Shown: positions 8,797 through 18,288 of the stretch, piece by piece
Numbering within the stretch: position 1 is the first letter of the stretch
Layout of the letters: each line of letters opens with the position of its first letter
Assembly (NCBI RefSeq): GCF_007183175.1
Contig: NZ_AP019807.1
Span: 3,840,001-3,904,000 of the forward strand
Reading direction: 5' to 3'
DNA from: Microbulbifer sp. GL-2
Lineage (GTDB): Bacteria > Pseudomonadota > Gammaproteobacteria > Pseudomonadales > Cellvibrionaceae
DNA: 64,000 nucleotides
Notes under the pieces: model-generated
Databases searched by the model: none
Told to the model about the DNA's origin: nothing
What the model saw: only the letters and a program-made list of their open reading frames with translations
Position numbers and translations under genes: made by a program

Positions 8797-11700
8797 TGCT
8801 TACCGATTACCCGCATTTGCACCAGTGGATTTTTACCAATAGCAAAGCGCTCGGGATTGTACATATCTTCCACATAGGGCGGAGGCACCTGGTAACTGCC
8901 CGGAGTTACGGCGCGTGCAATATAGAAAAGGTTGGTCGGTTTCCACTTCGACTGGTCCAACGCTGCCACAAAGCGGTCATCGCGGAATTCCATATGTTGC
9001 ACATTGTCCTGATCATCCTGCCACTGGGCGATACTCTTGCCATCGAATTCCAGTGCGTCCACTTTGATGCTGTCGGCCAGGTTTTGGTTTTCCAGCTCGA
9101 ACCCTGCGGGCAGCAGGTCGACGGCGAGCAGATCGGGTAAGCGCTGGTCCGCGCTGATTTCCAGGCGCACCAGATAGAGCTCGCCTTCTCGAACTTCAGT
9201 GGGCACAACCTCTGAGCCATCCAGGTTGTGGTAGCTGCGCCTGATAGTGACGCCCTTGTCCATGACTTCAGAGGGTGCCTGTTTGCTGTAGCCGTTGATG
9301 GTGATTGCGGTGAAGAGTTTTTCCACTTTCCCGGTTAATTCGATAGCCTCCGCAGCCTCGCGACCACGGAAGAGAGTGTTGTAGGGGGTGTCACTACTCA
9401 ATTCCCGCGACTCATCCAGGGTCTTCAGTGAGGCAGACCAGTTTTCGCTGCTATTCAGCTGTAACTGCACACCCGCCATAAATACGCTGTTGCGCTCTTG
9501 GGTGCTGAGGTAATGGCGTTGGCGTAATAGATCTGCCATTTCAAACAAGAGCCCCTCGGCTTTATCGACAGCTAATTTGTTTTCCAGTAATAGGGAGATT
9601 ATCTGTGCGGTATCTCGTAGGTTAGAGCCGTAATCACCGTAGTAACTGCGGCGCTTGCGCTCAATGGAGAGAGCTTTTTGTACTGCTTTCTGGGCCAGGG
9701 TGGTATCGCCCATGGTATGCAGCGCGATGGCCAAATGCAGTTGCGGCAGGGGAGATTGGGTCATGTCAGAGCCGCTCTCATACAGGCTGCGCAATTGGCC
9801 GAGAGAAATTTTCTGCACACGTGAGAGCACATAGGCTGCGTAAGAGCGTGCAGCGTAGGCATAAAAATCGGGATCATTGCTGTAGCGTTGCTGATAAAAG
9901 CTTCCACGCTCACGCGCGTAATCCTGCAGGCGCTTGAGGGTGGATTCCAGGCGCGTGTTATCGAACACAATGCCCTGGTCCCGCGCACGCAGCAGTAGGT
10001 CGGCCACGTAAACTGTGAGCCACTGGCTCTCAAGGGATTCAGAACTCCACAGGCCAAAGCCCCCATTACCTTTTTGCATACTGAAAATGCGTTCAATACC
10101 CGCATCGATGCGATCGGCCCGTTCGTTTTCATTCATTGGCTCGACCCCCAGTTTTTGTTGCCGCTGTGGGGTGGCCATTACCAGCGGGTAGACGCGGCTG
10201 GAAGTTTGCTCCAGGCAGCCGTAGGGGTATTGCAATAGATTGGTCAGGTGATCCTGTAATTGCAGTTGCGGGCGGCTGTCCACGGACACCAGGGTCTGTA
10301 CCGTATCCGGCATCAGTGAATTGAGGAAGCTGGTGTCGGGGCTGAAGCTTTCGCCCTGGGTCAGCAGGCGCCGCTGGGTACGGGTGGTGGCTGGCCAGGC
10401 GGGGCGCACGCCCAGGCGCCACTGACGTTCGATAGCGATATCCTGGCCATCTGTATCTACTACACCCCGGACATTCAATTGGAACTCCGCATCACCGGTG
10501 GCGTTTTTGGCGGTGATAGGGAAACGCAGGGTCTTGCGCTCGCCATCGGCCAGCTCTATTAACCGTTCTCCCATTCCCATCTCTACCGCGCCGACAGAGT
10601 GCATTTCCACGGTGAGTTGTTGGGTACGGCCGCTCAGGTTGTTCAGGTCCAGTGCCAGAGTACCGTGATCGCCGGGGGCCATAAAGCGCGGTAGTGCTGC
10701 CTGGGTTACCAGCGGTGAGGCGATTGTCATTTCCGCATCGGCGCTGCCATAAGCCTCTTTGCTGAACGACGTCGCCATCAGGCGCAGACTGCCATTGAAC
10801 TCAGGCAGTTGTAGTGAAACTTGAGCTTTACCTTGTGCATCGAACTTCACCGGGCCGGAAAACAGCGCAACGATCTGTACGTCGGAATTGGGTTCGTTAC
10901 CACCTCGGGCCAGTTCCGCATCGCCACCGAAGCGCTGTTCAACCAGTTTGCCCCTGCCGGATTCGATAATACGGTGATAGACATCACGTACATCCACGGC
11001 ATAACGGCGCTGGCCGAAAAAAGCCTCGAAGGGATCTGGTGTTTCGAAGCGGGTGATATTGAGTACGCCCACGTCTACCGCTGACAAAGTTACCCAGGCG
11101 GTGCCACCATTCGCCAAGATAGTTTCCTGATCCGCACTGACGGTGACCTTAACCTCTGAGGCGGGCAGGGCACGCGCCGGTGCTTCCAGTGTAATGGGCA
11201 GACGTCGGGGCTCCCGCTCCAGTGGCAAGTGGGTGAGGCCGAAGGCGCGATTGGGGGCGATACGCTCGCGTTTATCGGCGGGGCGCAGGGCGGTTACAGA
11301 AATATAGGTATCGTGACTGTCCCACTCCGGTGAAATCGGGATTTCGATATTGGTGCCCGATTTCTCCACGGATATACGCTCAGACCATAACAGTCGGTCG
11401 CTCTCTACCAGAACCAATGCCTCTCCAGCGGCCGGTGGCACTATGGTGAGTTGCGCCAGATCACCAGCTGCGTAACTGGGTTTATCCAAAGACAGCGCCA
11501 CAGTATCTGGCCGCGCTGCCTGGCCCTTGGTGACCTGATCCTTACGCCACCAGTAATACCAGTTGCGTCCGGCGTGAAAGCGCAGGCTGCTGGTGGCTCC
11601 GCTATCTGTGTCAGTGACCTCCAGGCGGTAATGACCGTGCTCCACAGGTACCGTGAGTTTGAGAGGGCCTTCTTCGGAAAACTGCAGCTGCCGACTGAAT

Positions 11701-13877
11701 GACTCGAATTCGGCACTGGAGTATTCGTAGTGCCACCCCTGGCTTGCGGAGTACTCCCAAAAATATTGGCGGTCTTCAGAGACCAATACCGCATTGAGGT
11801 TGCGACCGTTGACCGGCTCACCTTGTGCATTGGCAACGATAATTTCGAATTCCGGTCTGCTGTTGGCTGGGGGGTTATCCTCACCAAAATTTGGGCGTAT
11901 ACCCACTACCGGGTGCTTGGGCCATACCAGGATCGGGTGTTGGCGTGTTACTGGGCGGCCGCCGGATTCGAACAGGCTGGAAACCAGATGGATTTTCAGA
12001 GGGTTCTTCGCATGCTTCCAGCGGGGTTCCAAGGGCAGTTTGCCAAGTCCTTTATCATCCAGCTCAATGGTAGGGGCATTGAACTGGCGCACCGGTAATA
12101 ATTCTTTAATATCCCCAAATACAAACCCTTTCCACTGCGAGAAGGGTTCTCGGTAATGGCTGATCTGAACCAGGGTTTCCAGGCGGTTGCTCGCCGCCGG
12201 GGCGCCATACAGATAGCTACCTTCAACTTCTACAGTAACAGCTTTGTTGTGCCCTTGTAGCAGGCTGCGCTTTTCGCCGCCTTGCAAAATCAGCTTCATA
12301 CGCTCAGGCAGAAACTCTTCCACTTTGAATGGATAATTAACCTTGCGCCCATCGGCCAGCTCTACGTCCAGGCGCCAGTTACCGGTAGGTGCATTTTGCG
12401 GGAGGGGGATCAGCTTTTCGTAATAACCCGGAGCGCTGGAGTGCCAGGTAAAAGTGCGTGCGTTGGTGTTATCGGGCTTAATTAATTCCGCCTTAATCGG
12501 CAGGTCTTCGATATAGCGTCCATCATAATTGCGCAACAGACCGCTTACCTGGATGGACTCGGTAGGGCGGTAAAGATCCCTTGGACCATACATAAAAAAT
12601 TCTATCGGTCGCGAAGGGCGCTGCCCCAGCTTAAAGTCCGATAAGTCCAGTGCAGGCTCACGCAGGTCCAGCATGGAAAAGTGACCGGTATCTGGATCGT
12701 GCGCTACAAAAAAGCGCTGGGCGTCTTCCTGTTGCTGGGTGAGCTCAAAGCGAACATGTCCGTCTGCTGATGTGGTGAGTTGATTAATCTGCTCCCCTTT
12801 GTTGTTCAGCAACTCCACTTCAATGCCTTCCAGTGCTACCCCCTCGTCCAGGGAAGAAACATAGAGATCAACGCTGTCTGGATAGTAGCGCGCGTGTAGG
12901 CCCAGGTTGGAAATAGAGAAGTGAGTCACATCGTAAAGATTGGTGTCGTAAACCCCCGCCGGTTGCATCACTGCGACATAGATTCCCGGCTGTTTGAGGG
13001 GTTCAATATGGCCAATAGAGAGATCAAAATCCCGCTGAACAAATTTCTCTTTGGTGAGATCAAAATGCGCGCTATAGACCAAATCGGCTACCCCATTGAG
13101 TGCCTTAAGTTGGTAGTAGTACTTCAGTGATTGATTTTTGATCAAACTAAAGAAGTTGGAATAATGCTCGGGCTTAACCCTATGAAAGTGTATCTGTACT
13201 GCTTCAACACTGACCGCGGTCACGGGTAAACCGGGCGTAACGGTAACGGGAAAGATGCTGCCATTGCTGGAAAAGCTGATACTTGGCTCAATCCGGCGGG
13301 TGCGGACCTTCTCCTGCTTCTCTTTTTCCAGTTGCAGGCCATCCTTACTAGGTATGCCTTGAGCTACTGTGATTTTGTATCGCGTGTTGGGCTTAATATG
13401 TGGGAAGTATAGGATTTTTTGATTGTCGGATAGTACCCAGCCACCATCGACAGTTTCGCCATCGTCCCGGGACAGGCTCAAATAAGAACCAAAATGGGCA
13501 TTGCCTAGTAGTGGCTCAGAAAAGATGACGGCTATTGCCCGAACATCCTTATAGATTCGCTCACCGATATGTAAAACCTTCAGAGAGCGGTCTTTGGGTG
13601 CAGAAGTGATGGGATTGCTGTCACTTTCCGTTGTGGTGGTCTGCGGGGGCATTGCTGAGCGCTCTGTGAACTCACTTGAATCTTTTGCAGTCAACGGCTT
13701 TGGCTTATCGTGGGTGGGGTCGAAGTCTGTTGTTTGGTGACTATTTACTTTATCCCCTCCAGCACTGAGTTTGGGGGTGTCAGTGGCTGCATTCTCCGAC
13801 TTATCTTGCGAACAGGCTACCGCAAAAAGGCAGAGAAGAATGACCGCAATCCAGCGCATTAAGCGGAGAGGGGGCAT
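8793..13877 (-). CDS. yfhM: Bacterial alpha-2-macroglobulin family lipoprotein with thioester
   Basis: A 1694-residue periplasmic protease trap. The N-terminus is a lipoprotein signal with lipobox FAVAC, and a low-complexity acidic/Thr/Ser linker follows. The macroglobulin-like domains are followed by the A2M domain. The thioester motif CLEQ is intact (Cys about residue 1221, in YPYGCLEQTSSR), so this is the thioester-containing class able to bind attacking proteases covalently. TAAGGAAA precedes the ATG at a good distance. It is the first gene of a coupled operon with pbpC. Length fits the E. coli homologue (about 1650). Confidence 0.95.
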   Translation of the reverse strand: MPPLRLMRWIAVILLCLFAVACSQDKSENAATDTPKLSAGGDKVNSHQTTDFDPTHDKPKPLTAKDSSEFTERSAMPPQTTTTESDSNPITSAPKDRSLKVLHIGERIYKDVRAIAVIFSEPLLGNAHFGSYLSLSRDDGETVDGGWVLSDNQKILYFPHIKPNTRYKITVAQGIPSKDGLQLEKEKQEKVRTRRIEPSISFSSNGSIFPVTVTPGLPVTAVSVEAVQIHFHRVKPEHYSNFFSLIKNQSLKYYYQLKALNGVADLVYSAHFDLTKEKFVQRDFDLSIGHIEPLKQPGIYVAVMQPAGVYDTNLYDVTHFSISNLGLHARYYPDSVDLYVSSLDEGVALEGIEVELLNNKGEQINQLTTSADGHVRFELTQQQEDAQRFFVAHDPDTGHFSMLDLREPALDLSDFKLGQRPSRPIEFFMYGPRDLYRPTESIQVSGLLRNYDGRYIEDLPIKAELIKPDNTNARTFTWHSSAPGYYEKLIPLPQNAPTGNWRLDVELADGRKVNYPFKVEEFLPERMKLILQGGEKRSLLQGHNKAVTVEVEGSYLYGAPAASNRLETLVQISHYREPFSQWKGFVFGDIKELLPVRQFNAPTIELDDKGLGKLPLEPRWKHAKNPLKIHLVSSLFESGGRPVTRQHPILVWPKHPVVGIRPNFGEDNPPANSRPEFEIIVANAQGEPVNGRNLNAVLVSEDRQYFWEYSASQGWHYEYSSAEFESFSRQLQFSEEGPLKLTVPVEHGHYRLEVTDTDSGATSSLRFHAGRNWYYWWRKDQVTKGQAARPDTVALSLDKPSYAAGDLAQLTIVPPAAGEALVLVESDRLLWSERISVEKSGTNIEIPISPEWDSHDTYISVTALRPADKRERIAPNRAFGLTHLPLEREPRRLPITLEAPARALPASEVKVTVSADQETILANGGTAWVTLSAVDVGVLNITRFETPDPFEAFFGQRRYAVDVRDVYHRIIESGRGKLVEQRFGGDAELARGGNEPNSDVQIVALFSGPVKFDAQGKAQVSLQLPEFNGSLRLMATSFSKEAYGSADAEMTIASPLVTQAALPRFMAPGDHGTLALDLNNLSGRTQQLTVEMHSVGAVEMGMGERLIELADGERKTLRFPITAKNATGDAEFQLNVRGVVDTDGQDIAIERQWRLGVRPAWPATTRTQRRLLTQGESFSPDTSFLNSLMPDTVQTLVSVDSRPQLQLQDHLTNLLQYPYGCLEQTSSRVYPLVMATPQRQQKLGVEPMNENERADRIDAGIERIFSMQKGNGGFGLWSSESLESQWLTVYVADLLLRARDQGIVFDNTRLESTLKRLQDYARERGSFYQQRYSNDPDFYAYAARSYAAYVLSRVQKISLGQLRSLYESGSDMTQSPLPQLHLAIALHTMGDTTLAQKAVQKALSIERKRRSYYGDYGSNLRDTAQIISLLLENKLAVDKAEGLLFEMADLLRQRHYLSTQERNSVFMAGVQLQLNSSENWSASLKTLDESRELSSDTPYNTLFRGREAAEAIELTGKVEKLFTAITINGYSKQAPSEVMDKGVTIRRSYHNLDGSEVVPTEVREGELYLVRLEISADQRLPDLLAVDLLPAGFELENQNLADSIKVDALEFDGKSIAQWQDDQDNVQHMEFRDDRFVAALDQSKWKPTNLFYIARAVTPGSYQVPPPYVEDMYNPERFAIGKNPLVQMRVIGKQ

Positions 13878-14544
13878 GGGTATTTCCTTATAGGTCGTAT
13901 TAGGAGGCGGACAATTTAGTAGGTATTGAAACTTGTCTCAAGTTCCATTTTGATTTGTCGGTTTAGCTGAAGTGAGGGGCGGTATTGATGCCAGAGATGG
14001 GGAGAGTGGTTTTAGAGCCTGATTCACACTCCTTATTTTTAAGTAAGTGAAGAGGTCTTAGCAAGTGGTTTCATTGTTCCTGTTAAGGGATATAAAAGAA
14101 TGGCTGGATTAAATTGAGTTGGTCCAAGTCGATACAACAGTTATGTCGACTTCTTCTTGCCTTAAAGTAGCTTAATCCAGAATGTGCCTTCAAAAACAAT
14201 CCCGAGGGCAAGAAGGGTACCATTCCCCGCTGCCATTAAAAATAATAGGGTGGTGATGATGATCCGTCTAATAATTGTACTCCTGTGGGCAGTTGCACGC
14301 TTGAAAGCAGCTATTATCAACTGTACTGAATACCTGATTGATGTCCAGCATATAATATAGTTTGGGAGCACCTGAATAATTCCGAAATAACTATGCGCGT
14401 CTTGCAGAGAAATTCACACTCTACGTTATGATTGCTTGAAGGATTTGGATATTCAAGCAGACTATATTCTTTAAGCGGTATCCCAGTTTTTCAGACATGG
14501 AAAACTTTACAGGTGATGCAGCAAATTTTTTAAGAAAAGCAGAA
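13878..14544. other. Gene-free stretch upstream of yfhM
   Basis: About 670 bases with no convincing gene. It should carry the yfhM promoter on the minus strand. A 69-codon minus-strand frame at 14162-14371 has a GTG start, no ribosome binding site and one hydrophobic segment, and is not called. Confidence 0.5.
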
Positions 14545-15660
14545 TCAAACAATAATCTCTTGCTGCGTAGAACAGTGGACGCTGCCTCCACCTGAAGCGA
14601 TTCCATCAATTGCTATTTGCTCAACTGTATGATTGGGGAAGGCGCTTTGTAAAACAGTTCTGGCTTTCTCATCTGCGTTTCTATCGCCAAATTTTTGAGC
14701 AATTATTGCGCCGTTACAAATATAGTAGCCAATATAGCCTGCGGCAAAGTCTTTAATGCCAAATCTCTCATTAATAATTTCTGGTGTATCCAGAATGTGT
14801 AGATTTAGCGGATTTCCATCTGCGTCGACACTATTGCTTAATGTGTTGATGTTTTTGCGAGTAACCTCATAGTCATAGGAGGGCTGATAATTATCCCTGC
14901 TAACTATAACTTCCCCAGGTTTGATAAAGCGTGCGTAAAAATCGGTATGGCCGTCCGTGATATCCATTCCTTTGATGCCTTTGAGCCAAATAATTTTACG
15001 TAATCCGAGTAGTGCCTTGAGTTCCTTCTCAACATCTATTTTTGACCATCCTGGGTTGCGGTTTTTATTGAGGATGCAGCTCTCAGTCATAATCGCGGTA
15101 CCATTTCCATCAACTTCAAAGCATCCACCCTCTAGTACAATGCTGGCTCTCTCATGGATTGCTCCAGATGTATTGGCAATATACCTGGCGACGTGTTTAT
15201 CTAACGAGTGTTCCTGTTTGTTACCCCAACCATTGAAGTTGAAGTTTAGTGCAATTTTCTCCCCATAGGTGGATCTTACAAAGGTGGGGGCAGTGTCACG
15301 AAGCCATAGGTCATCGACTTCAAAAGCATGAAGCTCGATTTCAAAATTTGAATTATCTAAATCCAGTAGCTCTTCTGCTTCATGTAAATTTTTTCTGCTC
15401 ACCAGGAGAGATACGGGCTCATATTTGGCAATTGTGTTTGCAATTAATGCCAGATTCCTTTTCACCTCAGGAATTTGATTATGTGACCAAATATAATCAT
15501 TGGCAACAAAAGCCATCCATGTTCTCTTGTGTTGACCACTTTCATCTGGCATGTGCAGTGAGTTGGAGGTTAAATTTTGCGTGGCTAATGATTTTTTTGC
15601 GAATAGGGGGCCTGCAAGTAAAAGGCTGCTTATCTTAATAAATGGTCTTCGGTCAATCAT
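14545..15660 (-). CDS. Agmatine deiminase / peptidyl-arginine deiminase family protein, exported
   Basis: A 371-residue protein of the PAD_porph family (guanidino-modifying enzymes that hydrolyse agmatine or arginine-like guanidines). Family residues are visible: DDLWLRDTAPTF, EGGCFEVDGNGT, the DGHTD histidine motif, and the catalytic Cys at about 363 in GGGSVHCSTQQ. Unlike cytoplasmic AguA it starts with an RRPFIK sequence and a hydrophobic segment, a Tat-like signal, so it probably acts in the periplasm. There is no aguB or other polyamine gene nearby. The product could be N-carbamoylputrescine or citrulline; sequence alone cannot decide. Confidence 0.88.
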   Translation of the reverse strand: MIDRRPFIKISSLLLAGPLFAKKSLATQNLTSNSLHMPDESGQHKRTWMAFVANDYIWSHNQIPEVKRNLALIANTIAKYEPVSLLVSRKNLHEAEELLDLDNSNFEIELHAFEVDDLWLRDTAPTFVRSTYGEKIALNFNFNGWGNKQEHSLDKHVARYIANTSGAIHERASIVLEGGCFEVDGNGTAIMTESCILNKNRNPGWSKIDVEKELKALLGLRKIIWLKGIKGMDITDGHTDFYARFIKPGEVIVSRDNYQPSYDYEVTRKNINTLSNSVDADGNPLNLHILDTPEIINERFGIKDFAAGYIGYYICNGAIIAQKFGDRNADEKARTVLQSAFPNHTVEQIAIDGIASGGGSVHCSTQQEIIV

Positions 15661-15978
15661 GGTGGCTTTCTGTTATTTCAGATTGTTGATTTTTTGCAGT
15701 TTTATGGAGTTGATCTTAATGTTATTTTGCGTTTGAGGCTACAGATTTGTGCGATGTTTGTGTGGGAAGTGAAAGTTCAAAGAGTTCGTTAAAATTTTTT
15801 CTTTTTAGGTGGGGTTGCTGTGCCTAAGGGGAGAATTTGTCCTGTGGGTTGGCGGTCTATATCTTTGTAATATTTTATTAATTTAAAGTATGATTAATAA
15901 AGCATTAAAATGAATAAATAATTTATTTTTGCAGTACTCGGTTCGTATCAGCCGCTACATATCATAGGGTGATTATGG
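15661..15978. other. AT-rich intergenic region
   Basis: No gene seen. It is AT-rich around 15870-15930 and lies between the divergent deiminase and monooxygenase genes, so promoters for both are expected here. Confidence 0.4.
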
Positions 15979-16100
15979 TAATGTTCAGGGTCTGATAGCT
16001 AAATTTTCCTGGTTTCGGTACTCTTTTCGGTTGTAGGGGGGCACAATTACTCCTTTCATTGGTGGAGGTGCCCTTTGTATCGATAACCACCTGAACATTA
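15979..16100. repeat. Nested inverted-repeat element, MITE-like or structured leader
   Basis: Four nested stems fold this 122-base stretch. TAATGTTCAGG (15979-15989) pairs with CCTGAACATTA (16090-16100). GGTT-TCGGTAC (16011-16021) pairs with GTATCGA-T-AACC (16077-16088), with one bulge and one G-T pair. GGGGGGCAC (16036-16044) pairs with GTGCCCTTT (16068-16076) using G-T pairs. CTCC (16050-16053) pairs with GGAG (16064-16067). The outer arms begin and end with TA. It ends 83 bases before the monooxygenase start. It may be a small non-autonomous element or a leader RNA. Confidence 0.55.
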
Positions 16101-16183
16101 TGTAGAGGGGTGAAACCGAGTATTCACGTTTATACTTTACGCAGATAGCAGTGGCCTGATAATGAAGTTATTCGAGGTGGCTT

Positions 16184-17245
16184 GTGAAAGTACTGGTTGT
16201 TGGGGCAGGACCTACTGGTCTTACCGCTGCCGTTGAGCTTGCTCGCCTTGGTTTGTCACCAAGAATTATTGACCGTCGGGACAGCGCATCCACTCTAAGT
16301 AGGGCTGTAGGTATTACTTCCCGCAGTCTTGAATTGCTTTCGAAGTCTGGCGTTTCAGAGAAATTGATAGCTGAAGGTATTGCTGTTCAAGCTGCCTGCA
16401 TCTATCTGGATACGCGTCTAGCGCTTGAATTCCCCCTTCACTCCGATCGCACCTATTTCCCCACTATTCTCGGATTGCCTCAAGACAGGACCGAATCCCT
16501 TATGGCCCAGGTACTATCAGGTATGGGTGTTGAGGTTGAATATCAGAAAGAGCTTACATTTCTTACTGAATCTGAAGGTGGAGTGGTAGCCCAGTTTGAT
16601 ACAGGTGAGGAGGAGCGTTTCGATCTTGTGATTGGAGCGGATGGTATCCACAGCACTGTTCGTGAGGCTGCAGGTATTAATTATCCTGGGTTTGACCTGG
16701 AGGAAGAATGGTCGATTGCCGACGTCGATACCGATGGTTGGCCCCCAAAAAGAAAGTTCACATTGGTAAAAATGGCGTCCGGAGTGGTAGCTGTTGCAGT
16801 GCCTTTAGGGGAGGGGCGCCATCGTTTGGTGGCAAGCTGTGAAGATGCCATAGGGGCTTTCCCAATGACATTGGATATCAAGAGGGTTCGTCGTCAGGGA
16901 ACCTTTAAGATTTCTGTTCGCCAGGCTGAGACCTACTCGAAAGGCAGGATACACCTTGCTGGAGATGCGGCTCACTGTCATTCCCCTGTAGGTGGGCGCG
17001 GTATGAACTTGGGGATTGCAGATGCTGCTGAGCTAGCAGCTCGGGTTGTAGCAGGGCGGCTTACCGGGTATTCAGAATTGCGTCACAGGGTGGACAAGAA
17101 GGTTATTGACGTTACCGAGCATGGCCGCAAAATAGTCACTGGGCAATCCCTTAAGGCAAGATTTGAATTCAGGGCCCTTATAGCTGCCGCCAACTCTTTG
17201 CCGGCGGTGCGGAGAAAGTTGGGGCAGTTTGCGGTAGAGCTTTAG
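16184..17245 (+). CDS. FAD-dependent monooxygenase (aromatic hydroxylase type)
   Basis: A 353-residue group A flavoprotein monooxygenase. The N-terminus has the GAGPTGLTAAVELARLG dinucleotide fold, the middle has the DG motif (GADGIHSTVREAAG), and the second FAD motif is HLAGDAAHCHSPVGGRGMN. Such enzymes hydroxylate phenols or other aromatic or polyketide substrates with NAD(P)H. At 353 residues it lacks the C-terminal thioredoxin-like extension of phenol hydroxylases. The start is a GTG with a weak GAGGTGG site upstream. There are no aromatic catabolism neighbours, so the substrate is unknown. Confidence 0.87.
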   Translation: MKVLVVGAGPTGLTAAVELARLGLSPRIIDRRDSASTLSRAVGITSRSLELLSKSGVSEKLIAEGIAVQAACIYLDTRLALEFPLHSDRTYFPTILGLPQDRTESLMAQVLSGMGVEVEYQKELTFLTESEGGVVAQFDTGEEERFDLVIGADGIHSTVREAAGINYPGFDLEEEWSIADVDTDGWPPKRKFTLVKMASGVVAVAVPLGEGRHRLVASCEDAIGAFPMTLDIKRVRRQGTFKISVRQAETYSKGRIHLAGDAAHCHSPVGGRGMNLGIADAAELAARVVAGRLTGYSELRHRVDKKVIDVTEHGRKIVTGQSLKARFEFRALIAAANSLPAVRRKLGQFAVEL

Positions 17246-17338
17246 TCGTGTAAATTAGTAGAGTAAAAATAAGTAGCAGCTTTTAGCTTGGGCTAAGTCT
17301 ATACGGGTAAGTTGTTCAAATTTTTTGATACCAATAGC

Positions 17339-17656
17339 CTATCTTTTTAACTTTACTGCTGTACCAAAAACCAGGATCTCTGAGGAGCCGTCCATAATAG
17401 CACTTGTAGTAAAGCGAATACCCACTACGGCGTCAGCACCTTTCTGTGTTGCGCTATCACTCAGCCTTTGAAAAGCTTTTTTTCTCGCTTCGGTTAGCAT
17501 TTCGGTATAACCACGGATCTCTCCACCGACAATACTCTTGATGCCTGCCATTAAGTCACGACCGATATGTTTTGACTGAACAACATTACCAGTGACGATA
17601 TCCAGCACCTCTGAGATTTCCTTTCCTGGTACTGTTTCTGTAGTGGAAAAAATCAT
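17339..17656 (-). CDS. YbjQ / UPF0145 family protein
   Basis: A 105-residue protein matching the YbjQ family along its whole length: TTETVPGKEISEVLDIVTG, the GGEIRGYTEMLTEAR helix, and GADAVVGIRF followed by EILVFGTAV. The family forms pentamers and has been called heavy-metal-binding, but its role is not settled. A strong AAGGAAG lies five bases before the ATG. It converges with the monooxygenase and probably stands alone or follows the GNAT gene. Confidence 0.9.
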   Translation of the reverse strand: MIFSTTETVPGKEISEVLDIVTGNVVQSKHIGRDLMAGIKSIVGGEIRGYTEMLTEARKKAFQRLSDSATQKGADAVVGIRFTTSAIMDGSSEILVFGTAVKLKR

Positions 17657-17740
17657 TTGACTTCCTTCTTATGGCGAAATCTAGTGTAAAAGTATATATC
17701 TAATACGTGGCTATCGTAATCGAATGAGTATATATCTTCA

Positions 17741-18238
17741 TTATTTTCCTGTGGAAAGTAAGCATTGCCAATAACCAACATCCACCCACTGCTCAAACTT
17801 GTATCCCACTTCCTTAAAATGAGCGACTTTCTTCATGCCAAATTTCTCATGAAGTGCGACGCTACTGGCATTGGGTAGTGCTATACCGCAGATAACTGCA
17901 TGAACATCAAGCTGTATCAACTGCTTTAATAATTCTGCGTAAAGCTTCGAACCCCAGCCTTTAGATATTAAATTTGTATCTAAATATACGGTAGCTTCTA
18001 CTGAGTGCTGATATGCACAGCGCCCCTTCCATTTGCTGGCATAACAATAGCCAACTATGCGACCTTCATATTCTGCGACAAGCCAGGGGAGGTTGTTTCT
18101 GGAGCATTCTTCGATCCTGTTGGTGATAATTTCAGTTGAAACAGGCTCGGTCTCAAAAGTAATGAAAGTACTTTCTATATAGTAATTGTAGATTTCAGCA
18201 ATCTCTGCGGAGTCTAAAGTAGTAACTGGTCTTATCAT
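17741..18238 (-). CDS. GNAT-family N-acetyltransferase (phosphinothricin acetyltransferase-like)
   Basis: A 165-residue acetyltransferase of the PAT/MddA group. It shows the IRPVTTLDSAEIAEIYNYY start, FETEPVS, the WLVAEYEGRIVGYCYASKW strand, the SVEATVYLD strand with the acetyl-CoA loop after it, and HEKFGMKKVAHFKEVGYKF. Family members acetylate phosphinothricin, methionine sulfone or similar amino-acid analogues. An in-frame ATG at 18262 would add eight residues, but neither has a good ribosome binding site and the family normally begins at IRPV, so 18238 is preferred. Confidence 0.85.
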   Translation of the reverse strand: MIRPVTTLDSAEIAEIYNYYIESTFITFETEPVSTEIITNRIEECSRNNLPWLVAEYEGRIVGYCYASKWKGRCAYQHSVEATVYLDTNLISKGWGSKLYAELLKQLIQLDVHAVICGIALPNASSVALHEKFGMKKVAHFKEVGYKFEQWVDVGYWQCLLSTGK

Positions 18239-18288
18239 GCTTATTCTTAGTTCTTCCCTCATCGTAATAAGAAAAATGGTCAGCTTAA

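Noticed and set aside
8906..12226. Many antisense and other-frame ORFs over yfhM
   Set aside because: Shadows of the 1694-residue gene; none shows an independent family signal.
14162..14371. 69-codon hydrophobic frame on the minus strand
   Set aside because: GTG start without a ribosome binding site and no family resemblance; not supported as a gene.
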